DNA from: Hyperoplus lanceolatus | Lineage: Eukaryota > Chordata > Actinopteri > Uranoscopiformes > Ammodytidae | Length of the DNA stretch: 64,000 bases | Reading direction: 5' to 3' | NCBI GenBank assembly: GCA_026929865.2 | Contig: CM049400.1 | Location: 13,584,501-13,648,500 of the forward strand | Part shown: in pieces, positions 1 to 14,859 of the stretch | How the letters are laid out: every line of letters begins with the position of its first letter | Numbering within the stretch: the stretch's first letter is position 1 | Position numbers and translations under genes: made by a program | Notes under the pieces: generated by a model | Databases searched by the model: none | Seen by the model: only the letters and a program-made list of their open reading frames with translations | What the model was told of the DNA's origin: nothing

Positions 1-29
1 TCAGAGTGTTGTGTTTTCATTCTAAACAG

Positions 30-3000
30 GGGAAGTCCGCTCTTTGGTCCCATCTGCTTCACTACCAGGCAGCCCAGGGGAAGACAGAGATACCAGCTGA
101 GTCTCCAGGTAAGAGCAAGGCCTGACTTTTTTTTTTCCGCTTGTGTAAGTCACTTGGATAAAAGTTTAATTGATAGTTGGTGTTTTAACTTCCCATCTCA
201 TCAGGGTCTATTGGTTGCCCCGACGATATCACTCCGCTCTTGAGGGGATCGGTAATACACGACATGAGGTAATGGTAGCAAAATACTTTGATGAATGAAA
301 GTGAGATGTATCTTAAAATGCAGATAAGAAAAAAAGATAATCTTAACTTTTTAAATACACATATTCTTCACCACACTTATACCTCCTGCACTTAGAAGTT
401 ATATGTCTTTCGTTACACGCTTGGATTTTTCTGACAATGTTATGAGAAAGAGGTGAGCATTAGATATATTGTTCTTTGATTCTCATGCCATCAGTTGTTC
501 TTTCAGGTTTATCCAGACCATGAGTGAGGGGCTGTCTGAGGTGGGTCAGGCTCGGGCCTGGATCCATCTGGCTTTGGAGAAGAAAATGCTGTCCCAACAC
601 CTAAAAGAGCTGCTCACAAACCAGGAACTGCTCAGGTCAGAAGTCACTCATAATTGACATGGATATTCCTGGATTTTATTTTGTTGTTTATAGTGAATGA
701 TATCCCATGATATTTGACTAACCTTTTCAGCCCCCTCTTTGTCCCGCCCCACAGACAGTTGTACAAACCTCACGCATTCCTGCTCTGTGAGGAAGAAAGG
801 GAGCAATTTTTGTTCCACCTGCTCTCTCTCAACACTGTGGACTACCTCTGCTTTACTCGGGTCTTCACCTCCATCAGTAAGTCAAGACAAGAAAATTGTA
901 TTGAATTACAATACCTATCTCCACCCAACAGGGTGAATACCTGACTTAGTTTCCATCACAGACACTCTACATCTTAAATACTACACATTAAAATTGCACT
1001 GATGTTGTGAAAACCCTATTTTACTCTGAGCAATGTAAGAAGAGTTGGACAGTTTTTAAGTGTGAAGTGAACGACACTTTGCTCTTGATCTCTCGTCCCT
1101 CTCTAGGTATTCCATACCGTGTTGTTATCATACCCATGAAGAAGCTGAGCATTGCAATGGCAACAGTGGACCTTTGGGTGTGCGTGTCAGGAGAACTGGG
1201 TGATTCAGGAGTCAGACAGATCCAAAAGAATACGCAAGAGATCTTTTTCCAGGTTTGTATTCGCTCCACAGCTTATGGTCAACATTATGTTTGGCAGAGA
1301 CTTACTTACTTTGTTACTTACTTGATTTGTGCGCTTCTATTGCAGTGCGAGAACCTGGGCAGGCTGAGCACTCTGCAGCTGGGACAGGAGAGCTCTGGCC
1401 TGCTGGCCAAATGTCTGATAGACTGCGTGATGGTGTACAACGAAATCACCGGACACACCTACAGGTCAGATTCCTACTCTGACCAAGGTCTTACCTCGAG
1501 TCTAGACAATAAATGCAACCTCACAGCACACTGACGAACTGTCCAAAAATGTGTTCATGGACAACGTTTGATAGATATGATGACTTGTTAACTATCCCAT
1601 GAGAAAGCTGCTTTGTCACACGATGATAACATATTGTTGATATAGAATATATACTGCAAGTGGCTACATGTAGACTGTGATGGATACCACATTCTCATTA
1701 ACAGAAAATGCTGCCTAGTAGAAAGCAGATCAGTCTTAAGATAAATGTAATGCCTTGTAAAATGGTTGTCAGTTATCTAAACTATGTGAATTGTATTTAT
1801 TTGGCTAAATCATTGCTCTCCTTGGAAGATATTCAGAAAAATAAACACACTTCCCACACTGCAGGAACTGATGAGAACAGATGGCCCTTACCTTAGCCAT
1901 GTTTAATAAATCGCATGTTTTTTTTAGTTGGATATTATGAAAGACTGTTTGTTTTTTCTTCTTCTCAGGTTTCCGTGTGGCCGTTGGCTGGGGAAAGGCG
2001 TGGGTGATGGCAGCTTGGAGAGAGTTCTCATTGGTCAGCTGGTGTCACCTGGTGCAGAGGAGGATTCTGGACGGTGGACAGCGATGCCTCCGGAGCTGGC
2101 CTCTCCTTCCCAGAGCATGCGGACGGTGCTGGGATCACTTGGCAGCCGGAGCAGTGAGTGCTGACAAAGAACACATTCTTTTGCACAATAGCTGACCCAC
2201 TTGTGTGTTTTCTCGCAAAAAGAACTGACGCTGCTCTCGTATCACCTTTCTAGTCCACTGTCATATTGCCCTGATCTTTGTCACCATTCAACCTCATGTT
2301 TTTGTTCTTGATTTATCTTGTCCAGGAGTGCTGTCTGTTGAAGTACACGAGGACATGAGGGAGGCAGCGAATAACCTTGTAAAACACTTTCACAAACCTG
2401 AACAAGAGGTATGAGATTGTATTATTCAGTCAGATTGAACACCTACATTCATTCATCCTGCTGGATTGAACATGTTTGAGGCAAACAGCATCTCTGCAGT
2501 GATGTGATAGATTGTTTTGTTTTTTATCTCCAACATGGTTCATTTACCCTGGCTTTTTGCAATTTAGACTAGCCGCTCTCATCCCAGCAGCAGGTTAAAA
2601 GTAATGAATAGACTCGATAGATCACTTTAGTGTATTAGTGTAATGGACCTCCAATTCATTGCAAAAAAATATTTAGTGCACAGGCTTTAATGTACAAGCA
2701 TGTTCTCCGTTCTGTTAACTTCCTTTTTAGTGAATGAAAAAATAATGTCTTATATTAAGAAAAGAAACATTGTTTTTTGCTGAGGAGGCTTGCAATTTGC
2801 GGTGCCTTCTATCACTCATTTAAGGGGATTTACTTCAGTTAAAAGACAAACCTCTCTTGCTTAATTTGCCTCCATTAACTTTTTTCCCATTTCTCTCATC
2901 TCAGAGGGGAAACCTGACAGTCCTGTTATGTGGCGAAGGAGGTCTGGTGCTCTCCTTGGAGAAGTTCCTCCTGCATGGGTTCAAATCCAACCGTCTTTTC

Positions 3001-4532
3001 CAGAGGAACGTTTTTGTTTGGGACTTTGTTGGTAAGTGTGAGTTTATAGAAAGGGATATTTTACTTGTAGCTGATGTCAGTTTGCATTCTCCATCTAGTG
3101 GCAGTGAATGGGAATTTCACATGTCAAATTGCGTGCAACAAAGCACAACTGATGTGTTGCAGTGCCGCTACCTCCAGTGTTGGTCCCTTATTTTTCCCCT
3201 ATCTTGTGTGAATTGATGGGTAAATTAACTTACTGCACGACCAACTCTTTCCCATAGAGAAGGCAGTGGTTTCTATGGATACAGCTGATCAGATGGGTGA
3301 CCTGCACAGATCAATGATGGCAAAGGGTCCACCTTGTGACGCTCTGTGCCACTACGTCAACGCCATCAACGCCTCGCCACGAAGCATTGGAAAAGAGGGC
3401 AAGTTCCAGTTGTTCGTCTGCCTGGGGATCAGGTGAGTCATCCCCATTTTAAAAATGACTCAAAGAAATAATAATTAAACAGAAAATACCCCAAAAGCAA
3501 CTGGAAGACGACAAGGAACCCCCCAACAACACCTTGGCATAAAAGGAAAATTCTGAAGAAATTAAAAATAATAATAATAATACGTTTTTATTCATTCTCC
3601 AGCTCAAGAAAAGGCGGCAGAATCCTTTACTGTAACTGTGCGTGCGTTTTAAAAAAAAGGAATGGGCAAAGGTCGCTCATCCAGGTTAGCTGGAGAGTGA
3701 GGCAAAAGGCCTTTGGTGTTTTGTCCTCCCAACTGCGCTTTAAAGGCAGCTGCCTGGAAGGCGTTGGGAAGACAACAGTTATGGTTTGGGTTAGGGGGGT
3801 TATGGTTAGGGTTAGAGATGCTGCCTTCCAGGCAGCTTTGGGCAATGCTGCCTCCAAGGCTCAGTTGGGAGGTCAAAACACCATGGAGCGAGGCAAAATG
3901 CTAAAAATTTAAAATGTGAGCCATAAAAAGACGTAATCGTTTTTTTGCATTAACAAAGTGATCCATTAATTAATTATATTCCATAAATAGGTGTATTCGC
4001 ACTGATTCATACAATGTGCTTTCCACTACAGAAGTAAAGCTGCACGTTGTCTATTTTACCATCCCTTTTTATGTCTCTCAATATATCCTATTAATTTAAA
4101 CAAACAGCTTTAACAATAACAAAAGCTATATATCTGTCATTGAATTCTGTCCAATGTCTGTAACCATAGTTTTTGTGCCTGAGCTTTAGACTGACATTAA
4201 ATCAACGGAGCGTTGAGCTTAATCAACACTTAAAGAATCTTAGTTGAATGTGGTTCAACACTGTTTTCAATACTTTTCTATTACATTCTCGACTTCTTAA
4301 GGGCATCTATTGCACCTTTACTAACCATGGACCTGTTCCTCTTGGCAGGGACCGGCTGCTCTCTCAGTGGCTCCCCCTGCTGGCAGAGTGTCCCCTGACA
4401 GCGCGGACGTATGAGGATGGAGCTCTGCTGCGGGACCGCGCCGCTCTACATTCCCTCTCCCGCATCCTGCACACGCTTAATGAGTTCACCATCACCCTGG
4501 AGACTGCACTGGTGAAAGGAGTGGACCTCTGA
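30..4532 (+). CDS. dennd5b: DENND5B C-terminal half (RUN1 end, PLAT, RUN2); 5' exons off-window
   Basis: Partial gene. Coding exons read from AG/GT borders: 30-108, 205-268, 507-635, 755-876, 1107-1252, 1346-1464, 1969-2153, 2326-2408, 2905-3031, 3258-3432, 4349-4532 (TGA 4530-4532). They join in one frame for 470 residues. DENND5 proteins are DENN-domain exchange factors/effectors for Rab GTPases (Rab6/Rab39 axis) on Golgi and endosomal membranes. The N-terminal DENN module is missing here. Exons 1-4 look like the first RUN domain ([19 protein letters not shown], then [20 protein letters not shown]), exons 5-7 the PLAT domain ([26 protein letters not shown]), and exons 8-11 the second RUN domain, ending in [10 protein letters not shown]. 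The call of 5B over 5A rests on remembered similarity in the PLAT segment and on the neighbours sinhcaf and ergic2, which lie near DENND5B on human 12p11. The family is certain; the paralog is likely. Confidence 0.9.
3715..3882. repeat. Small fold-back (MITE-like) element in last dennd5b intron
   Basis: Two 21-nt arms, 3715-3735 and 3862-3882, are inverted copies with one mismatch (GGTGTTTTG..CTCCCAACTG). A second inner pair is built on GGCAGCTGCCTGGAAGG and CCTTCCAGGCAGC. The loop holds short GGTTAGGG-type runs. No coding capacity. The element sits in the 3433-4348 intron; the rest of that intron is AT-rich with nothing recognised. Family not recognised. Confidence 0.55.
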
Positions 4533-5670
4533 CCCACACACAGAAGCATGGAGTTGGAGCCTGGGAATTCTGAGAGTAAAGGATATACCGTACATCCAGG
4601 CTCTTGAGAAACGTGGCTTTATCATAAAAAAGGACAGTGGACTAGATGAAGTCACTGGCAACTCGAGCTCCAAATATATTGCCTTGTTCATTATTGTAAA
4701 TGTCTTACTTGCTGTATTTGCTTCAGGAAATGGTTACGATTTTTCCTGTGCTTGTTTACACTGTGAAATTCTGTTTCCCCAAGGAGAAATAGAGCATCAT
4801 TCTAAACCTCACATCACATCAACAGTAGGTACAGTCCAGGATTAATACTACTCCAGATTCTACTACAGTAGATTTTCACAGCTCACATAATTAACTATAC
4901 CTGACCTTCGGACCACTACAACTCCCCTTCAACTGCTGTATTGCTTGCACTTGAATTTTAAACTAAGCACATGCATGGCCAAAATCTGTTTGTTTGTTTC
5001 CTGTCTTGGTGTGTTGTATCTGAAATATCAAGACTCGGGCCTTTATTATATACATTTTGTTTTCTTGACCTCATTCATTGGATATCTTAATACATATACT
5101 CAAGCAAGAAAATGTTCTCATTCTATAATACGTTACAAAATAGTATCTTATTATGCTCTTGTTATACTGTGTAACATCTTGCCTGTTTATCATTGTTTAT
5201 TTTTGGTTTGGCCTCACTTACTGCAGGGTTGATGAAACACTGAAACCAAACTGGTGTCCTTATTATGTCAGTTCAAATAGTCTTCGTCAGGGAACACCTC
5301 CCCTCCCCTCCTCGTTGTAAATATTTTGGTTCATTAGATCCTTGATGGAATTGTGCTCATTTGTTATTATGGTGTAATGAATTTGTGACATCTTTTTTTG
5401 TATAAAGTCGTCTTGTTTGTGGACATACTTTACTGGTTATATGTTTCTTAACTGTTCAGTTGTCCCCAGATATTATATAGCTCACATGTTCTTAAAATAT
5501 GCTAGGTATTATGTTGATATCCTGTTTAATTTAAGCCCTGCAAGCACTGTGTAACCCACAATGACAAACCCTGTGTATTATCATTTAAAAACAGATTAGA
5601 GTAAGCAATAAGGAAGTGTTATTTATGAAATGTATTGTTAAAGAATAAAGTTAATATTGAGATAACTGAA
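4533..5670 (+). other. dennd5b: dennd5b 3' UTR
   Basis: AT-rich sequence following the TGA, with no open frame resembling a gene. It ends at a canonical AATAAA at 5644-5649, so the mRNA probably ends near 5660-5670. Short open frames inside it (for example 4945-5232) have no recognisable domain. Confidence 0.7.
5644..5649 (+). terminator. dennd5b: Poly(A) signal of dennd5b
   Basis: AATAAA, about 1.1 kb after the stop codon and followed by T-rich sequence. It is the first canonical signal in the 3' UTR. Confidence 0.65.
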
Positions 5671-6370
5671 GTCTTAGTATTGTTTATTTTTTTGTTTTGC
5701 TATTGACTCGAAACTGTGACGTCCTAAATGCTATAAGATTCTTGCAGATTGAAACAATTTTCAGTTGCATGTAGGCCGCCTACACTCATTGAATCTAATG
5801 TTTACAAAGAATTGGATTTTTATAGTTTGCAAAATGCAAATTTGACCTACTGCTTTGTGTTTGAGGACAGTGTTGGTCATGAAACCTTATGAGAACAGCC
5901 TCATGCAAGGGGAGATTGTTTGTGTGGTGTAAGGCAATTCAATAAAGAGTGAAGTGTGTAAAGCTGGCAATGTACAACTTTAAGACTCGGAGCACCCCCC
6001 CTCCCTTTTTTATGGCCTACTTTAGTGCTTATGAAGTCAATTAAATAACATGTAGCCTATTGGATTGCTACTTCTATTTATTTTGACCAACACTTTATAA
6101 GGGTCCTTATAGCCATGTACAAACGCAGGCCACCCTTCCTTTTTTGCATTAAGTTTTCACAACTGCTAGGCTATTACTGACATAACAGCATCTCGTAAGC
6201 TATAGACTTCTGCTAACCATCTGATGCAGTTGTAGGCCTATGTGATAGCATAGCAGGACGATTGGCTACCGAAAAAAGGGGGTGTTCATAGATGTTCACC
6301 CTTACTTGACCATTGGATGGAGGCCACCTTTTATATAGCCTACCACTAATCTGGTTCAGTTGTCACGCAA
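5671..6370. other. Intergenic dennd5b-sinhcaf
   Basis: AT-rich spacer of about 0.7 kb between the dennd5b poly(A) region and the GC-richer start of sinhcaf. Another AATAAA lies near 5940. No gene, tRNA or clear repeat recognised. Confidence 0.5.
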
Positions 6371-6857
6371 TTGAAACCAACAAAGCGCATCTCCCTGCTA
6401 GACGCCGAGCCCCCAAACACCGTAGGCCTCCAGACGAGCCATCTGGCGTTCAGTAGTAAAGCCACTGGCCCCGCCCCCTTTGCTTACACTCTCCAATGTG
6501 CCATGGCAACCAGGACCGAGCCCCCTCTTCCCGCGCAATGTTCCCATCCATATAAGGCCAGAAGAATGCAGACGCACGCACACGTCATACGTCGTTTATG
6601 TAAATGGATTGATTGAAGAAAAAGAAAAAAAAAACCTGATGCCTGTTTCTGCCTCTATGCTTCTACCCTACTCTGAAATGGAGGTGTGGATACGACGCAT
6701 GCGCACTGTGTCCACAACTATCCAGTCCCGTCCACCAGCACAGACATCAACAAGGGAGCGAGGTTACAGATGCGGGTTGATTTTCACAATAGTCACACCG
6801 CAACGACGCGCTAACAGGACTATTACTTTGTATCAGCTTCACGCAACTTGCAACAAG
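6370..6857 (+). promoter_or_regulatory. sinhcaf: CpG-rich promoter and probable noncoding first exon of sinhcaf
   Basis: The base composition turns GC/CpG-rich from about 6370. A TATA-like CATATAAGG lies near 6550. A good donor (CAACAAG followed by GTAATG) ends a probable untranslated first exon at 6857; the next sinhcaf acceptor is directly before the ATG at 9276. A 148-codon open frame runs across this donor (6480-6926) but has no recognisable domain and is not called. The transcription start is inferred, not seen. Confidence 0.5.
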
Positions 6858-9275
<2,418 letters not shown>

Positions 9276-11928
9276 ATGTTCGGCTTCCACAAGCCAAAAA
9301 TGTACAGGAGTTTGGATGGCTGCTGCATCTGCCGAGCAAAGTCGTCCAGCTCTCGGTTCACGGACAGCAAGCGGTATGAAAAAGACTTCAAGAGCTGTTT
9401 TGGGTAAGAGAGACAAAGCTGAGCACGTGTGGTTGAGAGATCTACCTTAATGCCTAGTCTATAACACACCTGCTTCTTGAGACATATTTTTCTAACAAAT
9501 TGTAATTGTCATGCAGGCTGAGTGAGACCCGATCTGGAGAAATCTGTAATGCATGTGTGCTCCTGGTCAAAAGATGGAAAAAGCTACCTGTGGGAACCAA
9601 GAAGAACTGGAACCATGTGAGTTTGAATCAGTGGTATTATGCTGGAGTTATTACTTAACCTTTATCAGCAAAAGGTAATTTCTCCTTTCCTCATGCAGGT
9701 TGTTGATGCCAGAGGAGGTCCCAGTCTAAAGATAACCTCAAGGCCAAAGAAGATAAAGTCCATCTCCAAGAAAGCACGGCCCAGCCAGATCAGCAGGCTG
9801 CTCAAAAGAAATAGTGAGTTCTGAGTTTAGGGCTTTTAGTAACAGTAACAAATGTTCACTGGCACTCACTGAATACTGTATATTGATTTTTTTTCTCATA
9901 CGTTCAACATAGCCTATTTCACACCTATATCATCCCTTCAAATTGTTATGCTTCGCTTTATCAGACTCAGACGCTCACAGCACCACCTCCAGTGCATCTC
10001 CAGCTCAGTCTCCTAGCTACAGCAACCTGTCAGACGACTGCTCAGACACCGAGCTCAGCCCTGGATCCAGCCGCTCTCCGGTTTTCTCATTTCTGGACCT
10101 CACTTACTGGAAGAGGTTAGTGAGACAGTGGAGCTCTTTTTTAGAACGACACCTTACAATTTTTTTACCCTGCCTATACAACATCATTCATTTAAAGATC
10201 GAAGAGCCTTTTTTATTGTTTTTTTTTTGTTTGTTTTTTTTGCGTGTTTTTGAAGTCAACTTAAAATTACATTTACATTAGACTACTTCTTCCAGACGGA
10301 TGATTGTTTATAAAAAAAAAACTATTTCCTTCCATCAAAAGCTTGTAGAGGCTTGCTTGAGAAATAATCTATCACAGACAACATCAAATCCACTTTTGTG
10401 AGATCAAGTGATTAATTAATCAAATAATAGAATTTCTTGCTCTTTTAAAGGGACTCTTACCGATCCTGCAATTGAGAATTACAGCACATATCATACCATC
10501 CCGCCTCCCTCCAATGCCCCCACACCCTCATTCCATGCTTGTATCACTGGTTTCACTTCAGAGTTGTCGGCCAGAATACCACTTATGGCCAAAGGCGTCA
10601 GACTATAAGCATGAGACTAGGAGAGGAGGAGTAGGGTTTTATACGCTCTTTATTTTCCTTCTTTCACAGGCACAGTCGCATATAGATCGCGGGAAAAGAA
10701 CAAAGGTTTAAACTCCGCTCGTGAGGAGACGTTACAACAGCTGTTGCGACCCGTGAATCGCATGCAAACTATATTATAACAGCAATCGGGACTGCATGTA
10801 CATACTCACACACGGGTGATTCACATTTAAACTCAGATAAACACGTTTCCATGTGGAATGATCGCTTACTGCGGCAACGCTCACACATCTGACCGAGGGA
10901 GAAGAGAAAGGAAACTAAACAGGCTTTCTGTCCGACTGACGTCACGGCCCAACTGACTGCTATCCACACTGAACAAAACACATTTTAACACACTAAGAAA
11001 TAACAACACTGTAACTTATGAAAGTTGGTGCCTTTTCTACAATGGTCGCTACTCGCTACTGTCTGCCGTGGAATCAAAACAAACCGTCTAGTTGAGAATG
11101 CGCAATACAGAAGCAGACCGCAAATAGACAGGTCTGTCGGCCAATCAAATCGTTCGGTCCGAACGATTTGATTGGTTGAATTTTATATATATATATTTCA
11201 TAATATTATGAGATTAAAATCATTGTTTGTTTTTACTCCTGGTGGGTCTGTCTTATATTTTAGAGTGTAATTACCTTATTAATACCATTTTAACCTAATC
11301 CAAAAAAAGTGTAAAAATGCAACAAAGGTAAGAGTCGCTTTAATGCCTGACAAAGATCAGTGACTTTTTTAATTCTCATTAGAGCTGCCAGAGTTCTGAA
11401 GTTTGCAGGAGTTAAAGATCTATTTTTGGCATGACTTCATCTTATTACAAGCTGGTTCATCAAGTGTGATTAAGACAAAATCCACACACAGCCTTAGATA
11501 TCTGTTTTGCAGTTAGAGCATGTACAACACAAGTGTGCCCCTAATTGTTTTGATCTTGCTTCATACGTTGTTTCATGTGTTTTTCCAGGCAAAAGGTGTG
11601 CTGTGGAATAATTTACAAGGGGCGCTTTGGGGAGGTGCTCATTGACCCCCATTTGTTTAAGCCATGCTGCCGCAAGAAACAACGGCAACAACAACAACAA
11701 GGGGAGGCGCAACAAGAGGAGGAGGAAGAAGAGGAGGAAGAGGAGGAGGAAGAGGTGGAGGCAGAGGAGGGCCAGGTGGAAGTGGACGTCAGCGGGGAGA
11801 AATCCCTGGTAGATGAGGAAGTGAAGGAGACGCCACTGTGTGAGGAAGATGCAGAGCATGCTCAGCTATGTGTTACTATGACAACACCTCCAACCATGAA
11901 TGGGGTGCTGGTGGAGGAGGTGTGGTAA
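9276..11928 (+). CDS. sinhcaf: SIN3-HDAC complex-associated factor (FAM60A)
   Basis: Complete CDS: 9276-9403, 9517-9616, 9699-9813, 9965-10115, 11589-11928 = 834 nt, 277 aa plus TAA. SINHCAF is a nuclear subunit of the SIN3-HDAC corepressor. The start is fixed by MFGFHKPKMYRSLDGCCICR directly after an acceptor. A cysteine cluster (C16, C17, C19, C41, C53, C56) forms the N-terminal zinc-binding region. Basic linker residues 86-112 are followed by a Ser-rich stretch (SDAHSTTSSASPAQS), then the conserved block SFLDLTYWKRQKVCCGIIYK and VLIDPHLFKPCC (to C192). Human SINHCAF is about 221 aa; the extra length here is a C-terminal tail with a Gln run and then about 13 consecutive Glu (around residues 208-220), ending in a Trp like the human tail. 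Intron 4 holds a piggyBac-like element. Confidence 0.95.
10449..11339. mobile_element. Non-autonomous piggyBac-like element (TTAA-flanked)
   Basis: TTAA lies on both sides (10445-10448 and 11340-11343). Terminal inverted repeats are AGGGACTCTTACC at the left and, read inward, AGCGACTCTTACC at the right, 12 of 13 matching. About 890 bp inside sinhcaf intron 4, with no transposase. The piggyBac assignment rests on the TTAA duplication and the terminal repeats. A 17-bp-arm palindrome lies inside (11141-11175). Confidence 0.65.
11141..11175. repeat. Perfect palindrome, 17-bp arms, 1-base centre
   Basis: CCAATCAAATCGTTCGG, then a single T, then its exact reverse complement. It lies within the piggyBac-like element. 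It could be an internal subterminal signal of the element or a hairpin. Confidence 0.9.
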
Positions 11929-13890
11929 AGTCAACCACCCCCAACCATCTGCCCCTCACCTTTGCACACATCTTTGAAGAAATCTTGGGGGGCTGTTTTT
12001 GTCCTCGAGCTCACAGATAGGCCTTTCACACTGCAGCAAAATCGGAGCCGGTTCCGGGCTAGTTCGGAGCTAGAGCCAGAGAGAGAAGTTTCCTCAGATT
12101 TGCCTTCAATCACAAAGCAGCTGAAAATCCTTTGGTCTTCTACATAACAATGTTTATTATGTTTATATGGTAACTTATGGACGGTATGTTTTTTCCACAT
12201 TGTCTCTTGTTTTGTATTTAATATTCTTACCATCCCAACGATGGACGATCATCCGTGTTGTTATTGATCTACTTTAGATGAAATGCTGGAGCTCTAGTCT
12301 GCTGGTACATTTAGAAGAGTTTATTCCAAAACGCAATAGATCCACTCACTCAGAAAAAGTTGCTACTTGAAATCCATACTCAACATTTCCAACATTAAGC
12401 TAAATCATTATCAAAGTGGATGTTTTATAATGATATATGTTAAAATGACCAGTATAATGAGAATAGTTTTGCTTTCTTTTGTTTGAAATGGTGGATATCT
12501 CGTTTTGGAATGAATGACACTTTACATTGACACAGCAGAGACATGTACAGTAGCCCTTTGTGTTTGTGTCTTTTCACATTGACAACCACTCTTCTCAAAG
12601 AGTTTGTGTTTTGTAGACTGGATTAGTTTGTCTGTGTGCTAATACGTATATGTGGGTCCCAAATAAGGCCTATTCACAGCTTCAACAGCAAATACACCAG
12701 CCTTAATTTTGTGTTTCAGACAGTGCTAGTGTTAATTCTGGATTGGTATTAAGGAACAAAAAGGGACAGTAGCTATATTTATTGTGGCCTCAGAAACACA
12801 TAGTGCATTTGCATGAATGGCAAGCCCACTCATCCAAAAGACCTAATGATCTGATGCATGAGTCTACTAAAATTGCATGGCCTTATATAAACTGTAAAGC
12901 TTTCTTTTTTATCTTATTTTGAATTTTTTGGGATCCATTTCTCTGAAGTTTTAACTTATTTTTATATGTAAAAAAAAAAAATAGAAGTGTCTTTGCATAA
13001 TAATACAACACAATACAACAGCAAAATCAACAATCGGTCTATTTCCCATTATTCAGCAATATCAATATCAGTGATATCCATCATTCTTGGGTCAGTATAT
13101 GGAGAAAAAAAAAGTTATACAAGCTGAAATTCTATGCCATTGCCTCTTATATACCACGTGTTGTGATATATAGCCTAATATTACTTTATTTATCAAAATA
13201 AGCCAAAGCACATTAAAATTCACCCAATGTCAAATCAATGCAGGTTTTCTATGGACGCTTGTGCTTGTCCAAGGTCATTTGTATGTATGTTTATGGTATT
13301 CTCAAATGAACACTAATATGAAATTTCATACGTGTAATGTTGTAATGGGAGCTGAGGGTGTGTTATGTACATAATGGGCTGGGTGAGCCATATGGCTCTT
13401 ATATGAGTTTCATTATTTATTTATTTCATATTTATTTGTATCACTGCATCTCCGCTTAGAAGTGTAATGCTATGAATCCTTTTCATCTTTAGCCGATATG
13501 TAGTATGGTTTTGTAGATCAGAAATCGAATGTAATTCTCACGCAGGCTTTGTTTCACATTGCATCGAATTACTGGCTGTCAATATTTGTGAAATGTTAAG
13601 TATTTATTTACTCATCCATTGAGTTGCGTGCAACCTAACTTATTCTGTACCATCACTTTCTGTATCCTGTAGACTAAAACGAATGATAGATCGCAACCAA
13701 ACTGTACTTTTTCCCTTTTAACCTGTAGCTTAACAGTGTTACAGAATAGTATGATACCTAACTCTAGACTTGCATGTATTATTGCTATGTATTTACTTGG
13801 CTTATAAGTTAGACAAAGCGGTTTTGTATTTTTTATACATCATGTACTTTTTTTACTTGTCCCCTAATAAAAGTAATTTTGTGAGTTTTA
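11929..13890 (+). other. sinhcaf: sinhcaf 3' UTR
   Basis: About 1.95 kb of AT-rich sequence after the stop, with no gene-like frame, up to AATAAA at 13866-13871. A GC-richer patch around 12030-12080 (repeated GGAGC/CCGG words) resembles old transposon debris but was not assigned. Confidence 0.65.
13866..13871 (+). terminator. sinhcaf: Poly(A) signal of sinhcaf
   Basis: AATAAA followed by a T/G-rich stretch (TAATTTTGTGAGTTTTATTG), the usual downstream element layout. Another AATAAA lies at about 13963. Confidence 0.6.
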
Positions 13891-13899
13891 TTGAATTGT

Positions 13900-14682
13900 G
13901 GAAATAATTAATTAATTGGTAAGAACTTAAATGCCGTTGACACATATCATGTAAATAAGTAATAAATAAAATGTATACCTTTTCAGGGACAACATATTTA
14001 TGTCTTGTCTGTAAGGCTTCCATACAATCGGTCTACCTGACATTGATTTGAGTATTTCCTGGTTTTAGTCTGACTTAATTAATATCCTAAAGGTTTCAGT
14101 CTTGGATCTATTGAAGCTTTTCAAATTTTACAGAAATGAGATTATAGAATATGAATTGCCTAAAAACTAATAATAATGATATGAATGGATTTTATTAAAA
14201 AAAAAATGCACAGGGGAATCTATACATGTCAAGCAATTGTATTTAGTGTGTCTTTGCAGCACAGTGGAAATACATCCAAACCCTTGTTTGTCCATTCTGT
14301 AAAAACACATCCCTTACTACTGTACTAGAGGAAAACAAATATTATTTTTATGCTTTCTCTGGGCTTATAAGGGGTCAGGATGGTCCCTATTTATAAATCA
14401 AAACCTTTTTAGGGGTTAAAGTTATTCTTTTTTCATGTAGACCTACCTCCAATACATACATTTATTTAAAAAATATATTATTTTGGGTTACATGCCAGCA
14501 CGATGTTTTGTGAAATGATAGGTCCCATGTGTTCATATTTCTTTCACAGTCTAGTCGTATGAACTTGGTTTCCAAGTTGGAAAAAATCCTTGCCTGATAA
14601 ATATTTATGTAGGCTAGATTTGAAATGTCCAACATTTTTGTTTCAAATTTTATTATATAATTCTGCATCTAAAAATCAATCA
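13900..14682. other. Intergenic sinhcaf-kxd1
   Basis: AT-rich spacer with no gene or recognisable element. Confidence 0.5.
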
Positions 14683-14832
14683 CATGGACAAAATATATGT
14701 GTTAGTAATGTAGCCTACATTTGTAATCTGCGCTGTTATAAATAAATAAAAATAAACCATGGACAAAATATATTTGTTAGTAATGTAGCCTACATTTGTA
14801 ATCTGCGCTGTTATAAATAAATAAAAATAAAT
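14683..14832. repeat. Two-copy tandem duplication, 75-bp unit
   Basis: The unit starting CATGGACAAAATATAT and ending in AATAAATAAAAATAAA occurs twice head to tail (14683-14757 and 14758-14832), differing at very few positions. It sits about 200 bp upstream of the inferred kxd1 first exon. Confidence 0.9.
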
Positions 14833-14859
14833 CACATGTAAAAATTACCGGAAGCGGGG

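Noticed and set aside
3780-3815. Interstitial telomere repeat
   Set aside because: Only a few imperfect TTAGGG-type words occur, inside a fold-back element.
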